Shown: positions 23,389-32,438, counted from the first letter of the stretch. The stretch: DNA of 64,000 nt from Candidatus Obscuribacterales bacterium (GCA_019747875.1 JAIEQI010000001.1:1-64000); one strand, 5' to 3'. Notes: generated by a model not told the origin, from the sequence alone. Made by a program: numbers and translations.

Positions 23389-24747
23389 ATGACAAGTACA
23401 TCGACAGCCACATGTGCACAGACAACAGGTGAACAAGAGGCTTATGAAATTGCAGTCGAAGCATTTTTCTATTTTTATCCGCTTCTGTCGATGGATATCA
23501 CAAGGCGTCAAACTTGCAATCTACCAGCCGGTCAAAAACCTGGCTTCGGTCCGGCTAACAGTTTCAACCATATGCGCGCCTATCCAGATGCTAATTTTCG
23601 AACTGTTGTCAGACCAAACTTCGACACGCTCTATAGTTCGGCCTGGCTGGATCTAACTGAAGAACCTATGATAGTTTCCGTGCCGGACATGAAAGATCGT
23701 TATTATCTTCTTCCAATGCTCGACATGTGGAGTGATGTATTTTGTTCTCCCGGTTGGCGCACTTCTGGAACAAAGAAGCAACAGTACGCGGTAGTGCAGC
23801 AAGGGTGGTCAGGACAAATACCTTCTGGTGTGGAAAGAATTGAAGCACCCAGCCCGTACGTGTGGATTATTGGACGGACCAAAACAGATGGACCTGATGA
23901 CTACAAAGCCGTAAATGCGTTACAGGACGAGTTCGGCATCACGCCTCTGTCGCAGTGGGGAAAAGAGGTCAAATCACCTGACATAATAATTGATCCAGAA
24001 CTAGACATGAAAACACCACCTTTGGAATATGTGAATGGACTTTCTGCCCATCAATATTTTGCCAAAGCGGCCGAGCTTCTAAAATCGATCAAGACGCACA
24101 GCACAGACTGGTCCCAGATCGCAAGGCTGAAGCGAATTGGTTTTGTTGCTGGCGAGAGCTATGATCTTTCAAAGCAAGATCGATCTATTGTAGAAGCCAT
24201 AGAGCGCGGTGCCGCAGACGCACTCAAAATTATGACCACAAAAACCAAGACAATGGGCACACCTGTGAACGGTTGGTCAATGAATACTGAGACGATGGGT
24301 GTTTATGGCAATTACTATTTGAAACGTGCGATCGTAGCTATGGTCGGCCTCGGTGCCAACCAGCCGGAAGATGCCGTTTACCCGTTAAACTTTGCCGATG
24401 TTGATGGCAAACCTCTTTATGGAGAGAACAAATACGTGCTTAGATTCTCAAAAGAAGAAATGCCACCCGTTCATGCATTCTGGTCAGTCACCATGTATGA
24501 TGGCGCGGGATTTCAAGTCGCCAATGAATTGAACAGGTTCGCAATCAGTTCGTGGATGCCGCTCAAAAAGACTGAAGATGGCTCCCTCGATATTTACATT
24601 CAACATGAGAATCCCGGCGCCGAAAAGGAATCCAATTGGCTCCCCAGTCCATCATCAGGCTTGCTTGGCATAACCATGCGCCTATATGCGCCTCAGTCGT
24701 GCGTACTTGTTGGTGATTGGGTACCGCCCGCCATCAAGAAAATCTAG
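23389..24747 (+). CDS. DUF1254/DUF1214 domain-containing protein
   Basis: The product is 452 residues from the ATG at 23389, which follows AAGGA; an in-frame TTG at 23338 is less likely. The N-terminal half has the DUF1254 hallmarks: AYEIAVEAFFYFYPL, the NSFNHMRAYPDANF segment and RPNFDTLYSSAWLDL. The C-terminal half matches DUF1214 with YLKRAIVAMVGLGAN, PVHAFWSVTMYD and a Trp-rich end. The paired architecture is widespread and its biochemical role is not established. No signal peptide is evident, unlike many homologues. The gene converges on a small pilin-like gene. Confidence 0.85.
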   Translation: MTSTSTATCAQTTGEQEAYEIAVEAFFYFYPLLSMDITRRQTCNLPAGQKPGFGPANSFNHMRAYPDANFRTVVRPNFDTLYSSAWLDLTEEPMIVSVPDMKDRYYLLPMLDMWSDVFCSPGWRTSGTKKQQYAVVQQGWSGQIPSGVERIEAPSPYVWIIGRTKTDGPDDYKAVNALQDEFGITPLSQWGKEVKSPDIIIDPELDMKTPPLEYVNGLSAHQYFAKAAELLKSIKTHSTDWSQIARLKRIGFVAGESYDLSKQDRSIVEAIERGAADALKIMTTKTKTMGTPVNGWSMNTETMGVYGNYYLKRAIVAMVGLGANQPEDAVYPLNFADVDGKPLYGENKYVLRFSKEEMPPVHAFWSVTMYDGAGFQVANELNRFAISSWMPLKKTEDGSLDIYIQHENPGAEKESNWLPSPSSGLLGITMRLYAPQSCVLVGDWVPPAIKKI

Positions 24748-24793
24748 ACACAGATCTCTTCCCACAAACCTTCGGGCTTGCTTTCCTCCATGT

Positions 24794-24991
24794 TCATTTG
24801 GCAGATGCAAGCGTGTAACTTTGGGCGTAATTGATTTTCGCTCTCAAGTTCGCTGAGAGAGCCTCAGACGCGTTGTGAGCCAGATTGGACATGCCCATAA
24901 TCGCAATACCAGCGTATGCAGTGAGGACTGCGAATTTGATATTCCGTTGTGTTTCCTTGCTCAGACGCCTTGTGAATGCTCTCTTTGCCAT
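24794..24991 (-). CDS. Small single-span protein, pilin-like (possible Flp type)
   Basis: This 65-residue protein has a basic N-terminus (RRLSKETQRN), one hydrophobic helix (about 20-37, AVLTAYAGIAIMGM) and an amphipathic tail with NLRAKINYA. The layout resembles Flp pilins, which have a short basic leader, a hydrophobic helix and a tail with the NL-K/R-x-x-I pattern, but the usual Gly-x-x-x-x-Glu-Tyr processing motif is not seen, so the call is tentative. GGGAG lies 8 bases before the ATG, supporting a real gene. A TadG-like protein is encoded elsewhere in the window. It faces a 302-base divergent spacer that contains Pho-box-like repeats. Confidence 0.6.
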   Translation of the reverse strand: MAKRAFTRRLSKETQRNIKFAVLTAYAGIAIMGMSNLAHNASEALSANLRAKINYAQSYTLASAK

Positions 24992-25293
24992 GGTTTATCT
25001 CCCGCACCAACCTATCAACAATGCAAGTCTAATTTTCTTTTGTCTTATAGTTGTCCTGTCTTTGTCTAAAAACTGTCCAAACCGCAAACACCTCATTGGC
25101 ATGTCTGTTCTTAAACACTGGCGGTTCATTAGCAACGCCATCGCCGGCGACCAATTAGGGTCTCAGTGGAACCCGAAAAGCCCATTGTGTAATGATTCAG
25201 AGGAATTTTAGTTGCCAAGAGGCTAATTTTCCTGGCTTAGTGGTAGTGAATAGTATGAACAGCAGATTCATACATTAACCGGGGGAACCTAAA
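24992..25293. other. Divergent intergenic spacer
   Basis: This 302-base region separates the leftward small pilin-like gene and the rightward small secreted gene at 25294. It contains the four phased TGTC repeats at 25041-25077. Otherwise I see no gene, no RNA fold and no strong sigma70 boxes. Confidence 0.5.
25041..25080 (+). promoter_or_regulatory. Pho-box-like array of 11-bp direct repeats
   Basis: TGTC occurs at 25041, 25052, 25063 and 25074, exactly 11 bases apart, with an additional TGTC at 25057. The stretch TTGTCTAAAAACTGTCC (25062-25078) closely resembles the enterobacterial PhoB box (CTGTCA, AT-rich spacer, CTGTCA). The orientation points to the rightward gene at 25294, though the distance (about 215 bases) is long; the leftward pilin-like gene starts only 50 bases away. 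No phosphate regulator is encoded in the window. Confidence 0.45.
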
Positions 25294-25824
25294 GTGAACA
25301 AGAAGATAATGATTGCAAGCGTTATTGCAATTTCCGCATTTAGCTTTTTACTACCAGCATCTAGTGACGCAGCTCCAGCGAAAGCATCTGCAAAGAAAGC
25401 CGAAAAGAAGGATGAATTGCCAACTGTCCTGACCGGCTTTCCAACAAACCTGACGGTACAAGTCCTGCGCTGTGTGCGCGCAAACGTAGCAGAGTTTGGA
25501 AGAAACAACGTCGTTGTTTTGCAATACAGACTGAAAAAAGTTGGTCCAAACACTGGCGCTGTGAAGTACTTTGGCGATGCACGATTCGTCGCACTTGAGA
25601 TAAAAGTAAAAGACGCTATGCTTGGATCCGCTTATGAAGTAATTCGAGGAGCTGGACATGAACACAGCACTCGCTCAGAGGACGTTGAAACGGGCGATTG
25701 GAAGGTCGGACAAACTGGTGACGGTTACGCCTGGTTCAAGATTCCAGAAGACGTGAAGACACTCGATGTGTACTTTCCAAAGACCAGTCCTGTCAGACTA
25801 AACATTGAAGTCCCGAAAGCCTAA
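25294..25824 (+). CDS. Small secreted protein, unknown function
   Basis: This 176-residue protein starts at GTG with GGGGGA about 8 bases upstream. It has a signal peptide (about 1-25, ending near SDA) and a Lys/Ala-rich stretch (about 26-40). A beta-rich globular domain follows (about 45-176) with strands such as NVVVLQYRLKKV, FVALEIKVKD and TSPVRLNIEVPK. An FKIPEDVKTLDVYFP strand pair near the end suggests a beta-sandwich of the DUF4352 kind, which is only a resemblance. The stop is followed by a 15-bp inverted repeat. It may be regulated by the TGTC repeat array in its upstream spacer. Confidence 0.75.
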   Translation: MNKKIMIASVIAISAFSFLLPASSDAAPAKASAKKAEKKDELPTVLTGFPTNLTVQVLRCVRANVAEFGRNNVVVLQYRLKKVGPNTGAVKYFGDARFVALEIKVKDAMLGSAYEVIRGAGHEHSTRSEDVETGDWKVGQTGDGYAWFKIPEDVKTLDVYFPKTSPVRLNIEVPKA

Positions 25825-25873
25825 CCATACCTTTCTTGACGGGCACTTAAGGTCTATTAAATCAGCTCTCTGA

Positions 25874-25942
25874 AAAAGCAAGTTCTTTCAAACTCCATTC
25901 CAAATGTGCCTAACACAGGAGTACAGCAAAGAACTTGCTTTT
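25874..25942 (+). terminator. 15-bp perfect inverted repeat (terminator or structured RNA element)
   Basis: AAAAGCAAGTTCTTT (25874-25888) is perfectly complementary to AAAGAACTTGCTTTT (25928-25942), with a 39-base loop. The right arm ends in TTTT, which fits a rho-independent terminator for the gene ending at 25824. The loop is long for a terminator, so a regulatory structure upstream of the gene at 25997 is also possible. Confidence 0.55.
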
Positions 25943-25996
25943 AACTTGACCAAGCAAAGTTTGGTATCCTTTATGCCGTAGTTTTGAGGTTTCATC

Positions 25997-26572
25997 GTGA
26001 ACAGACTTTGGCTGCTTATCTTCATTCTTCTCAACGTTGCTAGGGCCACTCCAGCCAGTGCAACAGAAGCACAGAACCTCTCATGCAAGAAGTACGTGCA
26101 ATCATTTTACGACTGGTATATGGCAAAGTGCGAAGATACTAAAACGGAAGATCCAAGCCTTCTTGTTTTCAAAAATAAAAGCTTCGCTTTCAGTAAAGAG
26201 CTTGAGACGAAGCTGAAAGAAGATGACTCTGTCGCGGCACTCTTTCCTGGTGAAATTGTTGGTTTAGACTTCGATCCGTTTCTCAATGCCCAAGATGTAG
26301 CCACAAAATACACGGTCGAAAAAATCACAAACACCGCAGAAAAATTTCGCGCCGATGTGTTTAACGTTTATAACGGCACGAAAAGCAGCAAACCTGTGGT
26401 TATTCCTGAATTGATCTTCCAGAATGGGAAATGGGTATTCGTCAACTTTATCTATCCCGGCGCGAGCCGAGCTGAGAATCAGAATCTACTCAGTACACTA
26501 GATCAAATAAAGAAAAACCGTCCACCTTTGCCAAAAGGCAAAACAGGATCTTCAAAAGGGGCAGCAAAGTAA
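25997..26572 (+). CDS. Secreted protein resembling DUF3828 family
   Basis: This 191-residue protein starts at GTG 25997 with GAGGT about 8 bases upstream. It has a signal peptide (about 1-22), a helical segment with SFYDWYMAK (about 35-45) and a beta part including EKFRADVFNVYN and WVFVNFIYPG. The FYDWY plus final WxFVNxxYP layout resembles DUF3828 proteins, periplasmic proteins of unknown role. The C-terminus is Lys/Gly-rich. It is convergent with the VWA protein, with only 9 bases between the stops. Confidence 0.7.
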   Translation: MNRLWLLIFILLNVARATPASATEAQNLSCKKYVQSFYDWYMAKCEDTKTEDPSLLVFKNKSFAFSKELETKLKEDDSVAALFPGEIVGLDFDPFLNAQDVATKYTVEKITNTAEKFRADVFNVYNGTKSSKPVVIPELIFQNGKWVFVNFIYPGASRAENQNLLSTLDQIKKNRPPLPKGKTGSSKGAAK

Positions 26573-26581
26573 CTCTGCAAT

Positions 26582-27835
26582 TCACTTCGAGTCGAAAGTG
26601 AATCCGCTTCTCTGAGCCTGATCGCGCAGTGCCTTTAGCATCGCAGCATCGAATGCCTTATCTGTCGATCTACCGGTCTTTTTGATCTCGTCTTGAATGA
26701 ATTTTGCACGTTGCGTGTTGAGTTCGGCAATTTGCTTCTGAATATCCGCGCGTTCCTGAGACTTTTTGCTTACATAATCTTTTTGTTGTTCTGCCGACAT
26801 TCTCTGCATTTCGGGCGGTAATTCTTCATTCTTGATCTTCTTTAGATCAAAACTTTTCGCCTTGCTTGCATCGAGCAGATCCCAGCTTGAGTTGCGGTAT
26901 TGTCCACTTACTTTAGCTGCAGCGCGTGAAGCAAAATTCGCCGAACCCATGCTTCGGGAAGCGGAGTCTGCTGCCAATTGCTTTTGCTGTCCTTGATAGC
27001 CTTCTCTTCCATAAGCAAGGTAAGTAGAGTTGATGGCGGCGCTAAGTTCGCCTAGTTTTCTATCAAAAGGTGTTGAGATCACAACAGTGCCAGAGTTTTG
27101 ATCGATGGACGCAAACTGTCCATCAGCAGCTGTTGCAATCTTTCGCCAATCATTTGCTTCAGGATGAGCAGGGTTTCCACAATAGATAGTGTTGATTACG
27201 ATGCCGTGAGAAATGGCATTCTTAGCGGTTTCAAACACATTCAATTTCGGATCTTGAGTAGCAGACTCATTGCCGGCAACAACTAATATCTTCAGTCCCT
27301 TTCTATCGGTCCACGGCTGCTGATCGGTGGCAGTCGAAATTACTCTTGCACAATATTCATCACCGCCATTGGTTCGCAGTCCCGTTAATTCAGTGAAAAC
27401 CTTGTCGAGGTCATCACTCAATTCAACAACCTTGTGGACAAAACCATTCTGAGTACCAAACCCAGGCGTGCCATAGGCATAAAGACCTACACGCAAATGC
27501 GGCTTAGGTTTTGCAGTTGCAAGTTCATTGACGATATCCCAGATCTTTTCCTTCGCTGCACCGATAAGGCCATCCATTGAATTGCTGGTATCAAGACAAA
27601 TGACAAGGTCAATTGGATGTTCACTCCGCGCCGATGTTTTCCTGTCTTCGTCTTTTTGCGCTGCTCCATCACGGTCACCCTGTGAATTTTTCACCGGAGA
27701 GACGCTCTTGGTTTGTACTCTCACGTTCCCGCAGTTATTCTGCTGCCGCGGCAAAAGGACTGTATCTTTGGCAATGGAGCCAGGCGTGACGCAAAGACTT
27801 AGGGCGGCGACCACAATTAACGATGCAGCTTTCAT
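26582..27835 (-). CDS. Secreted von Willebrand factor A (VWA) domain protein
   Basis: The product is 417 residues from the ATG at 27835, chosen because AGAGGAA lies 8 bases upstream and a signal peptide (about 1-22) begins there. A longer frame to 28105 would run across the divergent cysteine-synthase start. The VWA domain (about 74-270) opens with PIDLVICLDTSNSM, whose MIDAS motif is D82-x-S84-x-S86, so metal-dependent ligand binding is plausible. The C-terminal third (about 290-417) is a Lys/Gln/Glu-rich helical region that may form a coiled coil. It likely binds a partner protein outside the cytoplasm; which one is not known. Confidence 0.8.
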   Translation of the reverse strand: MKAASLIVVAALSLCVTPGSIAKDTVLLPRQQNNCGNVRVQTKSVSPVKNSQGDRDGAAQKDEDRKTSARSEHPIDLVICLDTSNSMDGLIGAAKEKIWDIVNELATAKPKPHLRVGLYAYGTPGFGTQNGFVHKVVELSDDLDKVFTELTGLRTNGGDEYCARVISTATDQQPWTDRKGLKILVVAGNESATQDPKLNVFETAKNAISHGIVINTIYCGNPAHPEANDWRKIATAADGQFASIDQNSGTVVISTPFDRKLGELSAAINSTYLAYGREGYQGQQKQLAADSASRSMGSANFASRAAAKVSGQYRNSSWDLLDASKAKSFDLKKIKNEELPPEMQRMSAEQQKDYVSKKSQERADIQKQIAELNTQRAKFIQDEIKKTGRSTDKAFDAAMLKALRDQAQRSGFTFDSK

Positions 27836-28037
27836 CTGTATTCCTCTTAAATGCATAAGGTCTTCCCTTGTTAATACTCCGCCCATAGCAAGAACTTTTG
27901 AAGTAGAAAAGAACGGCAAAAGATTCAGGGTTAATCCGGTATAAGGCCGTAACGCTAGTGCCGGGACTGTTACATAATGGAAGCCCGCGGTTGTCCGCAA
28001 AAGCAGTTCCACGGCAGGCACCGGTTCTGAGGCAAGA

Positions 28038-29012
28038 ATGCATTTCATAGACTCAATAGCGGAAGCGGTAGGGAATACTCCTCTGCTGAAACTCAGCCGC
28101 ATCAATATTCCTCGCGGTCACAACATCTTCGCAAAATGCGAATTTCTCAACCCTGGCGGCTCTGTAAAAGATCGCATCGGCTTCCACATGGTGGAGTGTG
28201 CCGAGCGAGAAGGAAAGCTCACAAAAGGCCAGCTCATTGTCGAAGCCACGGGCGGCAACACCGGAATCGGGCTAGCAATGGCTGCAAATTTGAAGGGCTA
28301 CAAACTTCTTTGCGTGATGACCGAAAAAGTTGGAAAAAAGAAAGTCGGACTGATGCGTATACTCGGGGCTGAGACACTCGTTGTACCGGGTGGGAAAACA
28401 ATTGACGACGATGAACATTACATCAACCAAGCTAAGAGAATTGCAAAAGAGCGCGATGGCTGGTTCGCAGGTCAATTTGAAAATTCCCACAATAGTGAAG
28501 CACATTACCAAACTACCGGCCCGGAATTATGGGAGCAGACAGGCGGGAAGATCGATGTTCTTGTTGCTGGTATCGGCACTGGTGGCACCATCTGCGGTGC
28601 GGGCAAGTACCTAAAAGAACGTAACCCAGAAATCAAACTTGTGCTTGCGGACCCGAAGGGAAGCCTTCTAGGAGGATGGCAAGAAAAGAAAGAGAATCCC
28701 CCAGGTCCATACCTTGTCGAAGGAATTGGAGGAGATTTCATTCCAAAGATTGTCGATCTGTCGATGATTGATAAGTCAATTGAGATTACCGATCAACGAG
28801 CTATTGAACTAACCCATGAAATAGCTCGCAAAGAATCTCTTTTTGTTGGCGGCTCATCCGGTTGTATAGTCGCTGCGGCGATACAATATTGCGCGGAGTC
28901 TACCAAGAAGGGGCTCAATGTTGTAGCAATTCTACCCAGCACTGGGCACCTCTACACAGATACCGTATTTGACCAACAATGGTTAAAGGCACGCAATTTG
29001 GCATACGAATAG
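28038..29012 (+). CDS. Cysteine synthase / cystathionine beta-synthase family PLP enzyme
   Basis: This 324-residue fold-type II PLP enzyme would catalyse beta-replacement on O-acetylserine (or serine) to make cysteine or cystathionine. The PLP lysine is Lys44 in NPGGSVKDR, the substrate loop is ATGGNTG, where typical CysK has TSGNTG, and the phosphate-binding loop is GTGGTICGAG. The extra LLGGWQEKKEN insertion before VEGIGGDFIP is as in some CBS-type enzymes. No CBS pair follows, and the length fits CysK/CysM. The exact substrate is uncertain because of the altered Thr-Ser position. It diverges from the VWA gene. Confidence 0.85.
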   Translation: MHFIDSIAEAVGNTPLLKLSRINIPRGHNIFAKCEFLNPGGSVKDRIGFHMVECAEREGKLTKGQLIVEATGGNTGIGLAMAANLKGYKLLCVMTEKVGKKKVGLMRILGAETLVVPGGKTIDDDEHYINQAKRIAKERDGWFAGQFENSHNSEAHYQTTGPELWEQTGGKIDVLVAGIGTGGTICGAGKYLKERNPEIKLVLADPKGSLLGGWQEKKENPPGPYLVEGIGGDFIPKIVDLSMIDKSIEITDQRAIELTHEIARKESLFVGGSSGCIVAAAIQYCAESTKKGLNVVAILPSTGHLYTDTVFDQQWLKARNLAYE

Positions 29013-29090
29013 ACACTCTGCAAAATTCTACGTTTCAACATAATCTCAAATTCCGACTATAGACTCGTAGCAATAGTACGGAGATTTATT

Positions 29091-29474
29091 ATGGAACGAA
29101 CTGCAGATCGCGCCTACGAAGCTATTGAAAATTTAAAAGAAGAAGCAAAACAGACTGATACTCCGTTCAAAATTTACTCGGAGTTACGTAATTCCTTTAA
29201 TCGATATTCGCCGATCTCGCAAGTTGATCCTAACTTTCTGATTCCAGCTGTGGAATTGATCGATGATGCGGTAGGCGTTTTATTCAGCATTGACCCAACA
29301 AACATTCCCAAGTATGCCTCGGAGCTCCATCAGGGCGCATTATCCTATCCTGACAATCCAAAATGGGCTAAATACTGGCTGACCCGTCAAATTGATTTTT
29401 GCCGCAAGTCCATAGGAGAAGACAGCTCTACCTCCGAGAAAGCACGTAGAGAGATAAAGAAGCTCAAGGAGTAA
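29091..29474 (+). CDS. Small hypothetical helical protein
   Basis: This 127-residue, acidic and mostly helical protein has no signal peptide, transmembrane span or known motif. The ATG has GGAG about 7 bases upstream. Text such as WAKYWLTRQIDFCRKS and the Lys/Arg-rich C-terminus look cytoplasmic. It lies between the cysteine synthase gene and the efflux operon on the same strand, but its 69-base gap to the next start gives no evidence of coupling. Function unknown. Confidence 0.7.
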   Translation: MERTADRAYEAIENLKEEAKQTDTPFKIYSELRNSFNRYSPISQVDPNFLIPAVELIDDAVGVLFSIDPTNIPKYASELHQGALSYPDNPKWAKYWLTRQIDFCRKSIGEDSSTSEKARREIKKLKE

Positions 29475-29543
29475 GCCCGTGTAGATTATGGTAAACTGTC
29501 GACCTCGTTCGAAGTAGTATTTCTTCGTCGCTGGTTATTAGCG

Positions 29544-31187
29544 GTGTTTGTTCCTAAAAGTATCCTTAGAACCTTGATTCTCACATTGGTGGGAATCAGT
29601 TATTTCTTTAACCTTTGTGCATTTGCTTCTGAGCGCGATGATGCTGAAAAGGATTGGGGCAAGGCTGGACCACCACCAAAAATAAGGCGGCCAGAGGCGC
29701 CACCATCCACGACTCGAGCGAGCGTGGAGCTAAGAAATCCGATTGATATTCCGCCTGTACCAATTAACTCTGATGTTTCATTGACACCCTTATTGCCTTC
29801 AGACCTGCCGACGCTGAAAGCAGCGAATGGACCATTGCCCCCTATCAGGCTCGAAGCCAGCTACATAGAGCCAACTACTTTGCGCGGCGTGCTTTCTGTC
29901 GCCTTAAACAAGAGCTTACCGATCCAAATATCGCAAGCTGAGTATAAATCAACGAAGTACAGAGTATTGGAAGCCATTGGCATTTTGCTTCCCAGCATGG
30001 CAATGGGATATGAAAGAAGCCAGGTATGGACTGGTGGAACAGGACCTGCAACTGCGGTTGCTGGTTCTTTCTACAACGTTGTCTACATGCCTGTTTTCAA
30101 CGGTGGTCAAGATGCATTTCACTTCCTGAGAAATCTCCACGAGTCCAAGGCTGCAAAGTATGTCACTTCAGCCACAAGTAATGACGTTTTACTTGACGTC
30201 TTCAACAAATATCAGGATCTGCTGCTACAGCATGCTTTATTGCAGGTGCGAGTGAAAGCGGTTGAGGTTTCAAATACTCAAGTTCGGCAAAATGAGGATA
30301 GAAAGGCCGCAGGCGAAGGCACCATTTTTGAAATTCTACAAAGCCAGACTCGCCTTGCACAAGATCAGCAACAACTGCTGCGCCAACAAGTTGCGTTTCG
30401 CAAAGCGGCCCTCAAATTGGCTGTAGCGATAAATGTTAGTCCTGCAATAAACCTGCTACCACGTGAAACAGTGCTTTCTGAGACGCAATTGCTCGATCCG
30501 AAATTGACTATCGCAGATCTGCTCACGATTGCAATTGATTCCCGGCCAGAACTAAAGCAGTATGAGCAACTCAGACTAGCGGCTCGTAGAAGGATACAGG
30601 AGAGCCTGGGTACGCTCTACCCTAATAGCAAGTTCTATGTAGCAACAAATACGCAATCAAAAGGTGATTCTGGAAGCTCAGGTATTATCATCCCTGCAGG
30701 AAATGCCTTAAGCGGCGGATTGATAAGCACAGGCTCCAGTGGTGGTGGCGCTGCATTCACAGCCGGTTTCATTTTGAATTGGCTGCTGCCCGGCTTTGGC
30801 GTTAGCGCTTTGGGCGACAGCCTAGCTTACAAAGAGCAGGCACGAAAGACAACTCTTAAAGCCAATGAGATTTTCCTAGAAGTGCTTGAAGAAGTCCGCG
30901 CGTCTTATATCGACATGCTCTCTACAAAAGAAGAAATCGAGGTTAGTCATCGGGCGGTGATCAGTGCTCGTGAAGAATTTCGTGTTGCCGATGAGCGTGT
31001 TCGATTCGGAGTAGGGACAAATCTGGAAAGGCTAGAAGCACAGAGAGACTATTTCGAAGCGCTCTCACGACAAGCCGAAACAATCGTAAATTACAGAAAA
31101 GCTCAAGCTCATTTACTGAGAGCGACAGGCTCCATTTCGATAGCCTCGCTCACTGACGATAAGCGTCCATTTCGAATTAAACCATAG
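29544..31187 (+). CDS. Outer-membrane efflux protein (TolC family)
   Basis: This 547-residue protein forms the outer-membrane channel of a tripartite RND pump. It starts at GTG 29544 and has a signal peptide (about 1-29), then a Pro-rich linker (about 35-100). TolC-type repeats follow: long helical stretches (ILEAIGILLP, QNEDRKAAGEGTIFEILQSQTRLAQ, VADERVRFGVGTNLERLEAQRDY) with short strand segments. The VRFGVGTN-LE signature occurs in each of the two OEP repeats. A Gly/Ser-rich region (about 365-405) is an insertion relative to the family core. The next gene begins about 10 bases downstream, marking an operon. Confidence 0.85.
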   Translation: MFVPKSILRTLILTLVGISYFFNLCAFASERDDAEKDWGKAGPPPKIRRPEAPPSTTRASVELRNPIDIPPVPINSDVSLTPLLPSDLPTLKAANGPLPPIRLEASYIEPTTLRGVLSVALNKSLPIQISQAEYKSTKYRVLEAIGILLPSMAMGYERSQVWTGGTGPATAVAGSFYNVVYMPVFNGGQDAFHFLRNLHESKAAKYVTSATSNDVLLDVFNKYQDLLLQHALLQVRVKAVEVSNTQVRQNEDRKAAGEGTIFEILQSQTRLAQDQQQLLRQQVAFRKAALKLAVAINVSPAINLLPRETVLSETQLLDPKLTIADLLTIAIDSRPELKQYEQLRLAARRRIQESLGTLYPNSKFYVATNTQSKGDSGSSGIIIPAGNALSGGLISTGSSGGGAAFTAGFILNWLLPGFGVSALGDSLAYKEQARKTTLKANEIFLEVLEEVRASYIDMLSTKEEIEVSHRAVISAREEFRVADERVRFGVGTNLERLEAQRDYFEALSRQAETIVNYRKAQAHLLRATGSISIASLTDDKRPFRIKP

Positions 31188-31197
31188 AGGCAATGTG

Positions 31198-32433
31198 ATG
31201 TTGGGCAATAAAATAATGGCGAACCTGAGATCATTTATCTCTCTTACAGTTGCAGGATTGTTCACAGTCGCACTTTGCGCTTGCAACAAGCCAACAGAAG
31301 AAACAGCTGTTGTAAGTGACAAACCAGTTGTAGTAAAAGTCGAGACTATCGAACCGTCAATGGTGAGTGATAAAGCCACTTTGGTCGGTCGCCTCGACTC
31401 ACGCAACGCCGTATCCCTCTATCCAAAAATCGACGGCACTATAGGCAGCATTCTTGTCCGTCCGGGAGAGCATGTTAAGCAAGGTCAGTTGCTGATCAGC
31501 ATTGACGCCATAAAACAGGAAGCAGCAGTTGCCGAAAAGGAAAGCGACATCGCCTCTGCCAAGGCTGATCACCAGAAGGAAATTGCTCGCCTCGAAAGTC
31601 TCAAAGCTCAGCGCAGCGCACAGGAAGCCTCAGTTGAATACGACAAGCACGAATTTGAAAGAAACTATTGGCTTGAGCAAAGAGGGGTTGTAGCTGAAGC
31701 TACTGTCGATAGCTGCGACCGAATGTACAAAGTTTCGCTGGCAAAGCTAAAGGAAACTGATGAGAACATAGCCGCGCAAAAGGAAGTAATTCAGAGAGCT
31801 GCCAGGGCGGTAGATTCAGCAGTCTATGCAAAGAAGGAACAAGAAGAGCAGCTCGCGTTTTACCATATCAAGGCTCCTTTCGCAGGAGTGCTTGCAGATA
31901 TTCCAGTAAAAATTGGCGACTACGTTAACTCAGCCACGAAACTGACGGCGGTTAGCACAGTACGACCACTTGAAGTAAAAGTACTTGTTCCCAAGGAGTT
32001 AGCGGCCGGATTGCGAATCGGCATGCCTTTGGAACTGCTTGACGGCGAGCAAAAAGTCATCTCTACTTGTTCAGTCTTCCACATCGACCCGATTGTAGAT
32101 GAAGATAACCAATCAGTTCTCGTAAAAGCCTTGTTCGGCAACGACAGTGAGCAATATAGACCAGAGCAGTCTATTTCCACAAGACTCGTACTGAAACAAG
32201 ACAAAGGAATTTCAATCCCTACCGCAGCGCTCTCGTTTGTCGCAGGTCGCGCATTTGCTTATGTCGTCTCGTCGGACCCTACGAAAGGACAGATTGCAAA
32301 ACAACGTGTCTTAACCATTTCATCATTGAATGGCAATCGTGCAGTTATCACTAATGGCGTAAATGCGGGAGATAAGGTCGTAGTCGCCGGCATTCAGAAT
32401 CTTCGTGAAGGCTCTCCCATAGCAATAGAGTAA
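31198..32433 (+). CDS. RND efflux periplasmic adaptor (HlyD/AcrA family), probable lipoprotein
   Basis: This adaptor joins the inner-membrane RND transporter to the TolC channel. The ATG at 31198 is preferred (AGAGG 8 bases upstream; GTG 31195 possible) and gives 411 residues. The signal ends in an LCAC lipobox, so it is probably lipid-anchored through Cys29. A barrel-sandwich half (RLDSRNAVSLYPKIDGTIG) leads to a long helical hairpin (about 100-210) and then the second half-motif (FYHIKAPFAGVLADIP). A beta-barrel domain and membrane-proximal domain close it. It follows the TolC gene by about 10 bases and precedes the RND gene by 5. Confidence 0.9.
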   Translation: MLGNKIMANLRSFISLTVAGLFTVALCACNKPTEETAVVSDKPVVVKVETIEPSMVSDKATLVGRLDSRNAVSLYPKIDGTIGSILVRPGEHVKQGQLLISIDAIKQEAAVAEKESDIASAKADHQKEIARLESLKAQRSAQEASVEYDKHEFERNYWLEQRGVVAEATVDSCDRMYKVSLAKLKETDENIAAQKEVIQRAARAVDSAVYAKKEQEEQLAFYHIKAPFAGVLADIPVKIGDYVNSATKLTAVSTVRPLEVKVLVPKELAAGLRIGMPLELLDGEQKVISTCSVFHIDPIVDEDNQSVLVKALFGNDSEQYRPEQSISTRLVLKQDKGISIPTAALSFVAGRAFAYVVSSDPTKGQIAKQRVLTISSLNGNRAVITNGVNAGDKVVVAGIQNLREGSPIAIE

Positions 32434-32438
32434 AAACA

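Noticed and set aside
27836-28105. N-terminal extension of the VWA protein
   Set aside because: The extension lacks a signal peptide at its start, overlaps the cysteine-synthase start and ignores the strong ribosome binding site at 27835.
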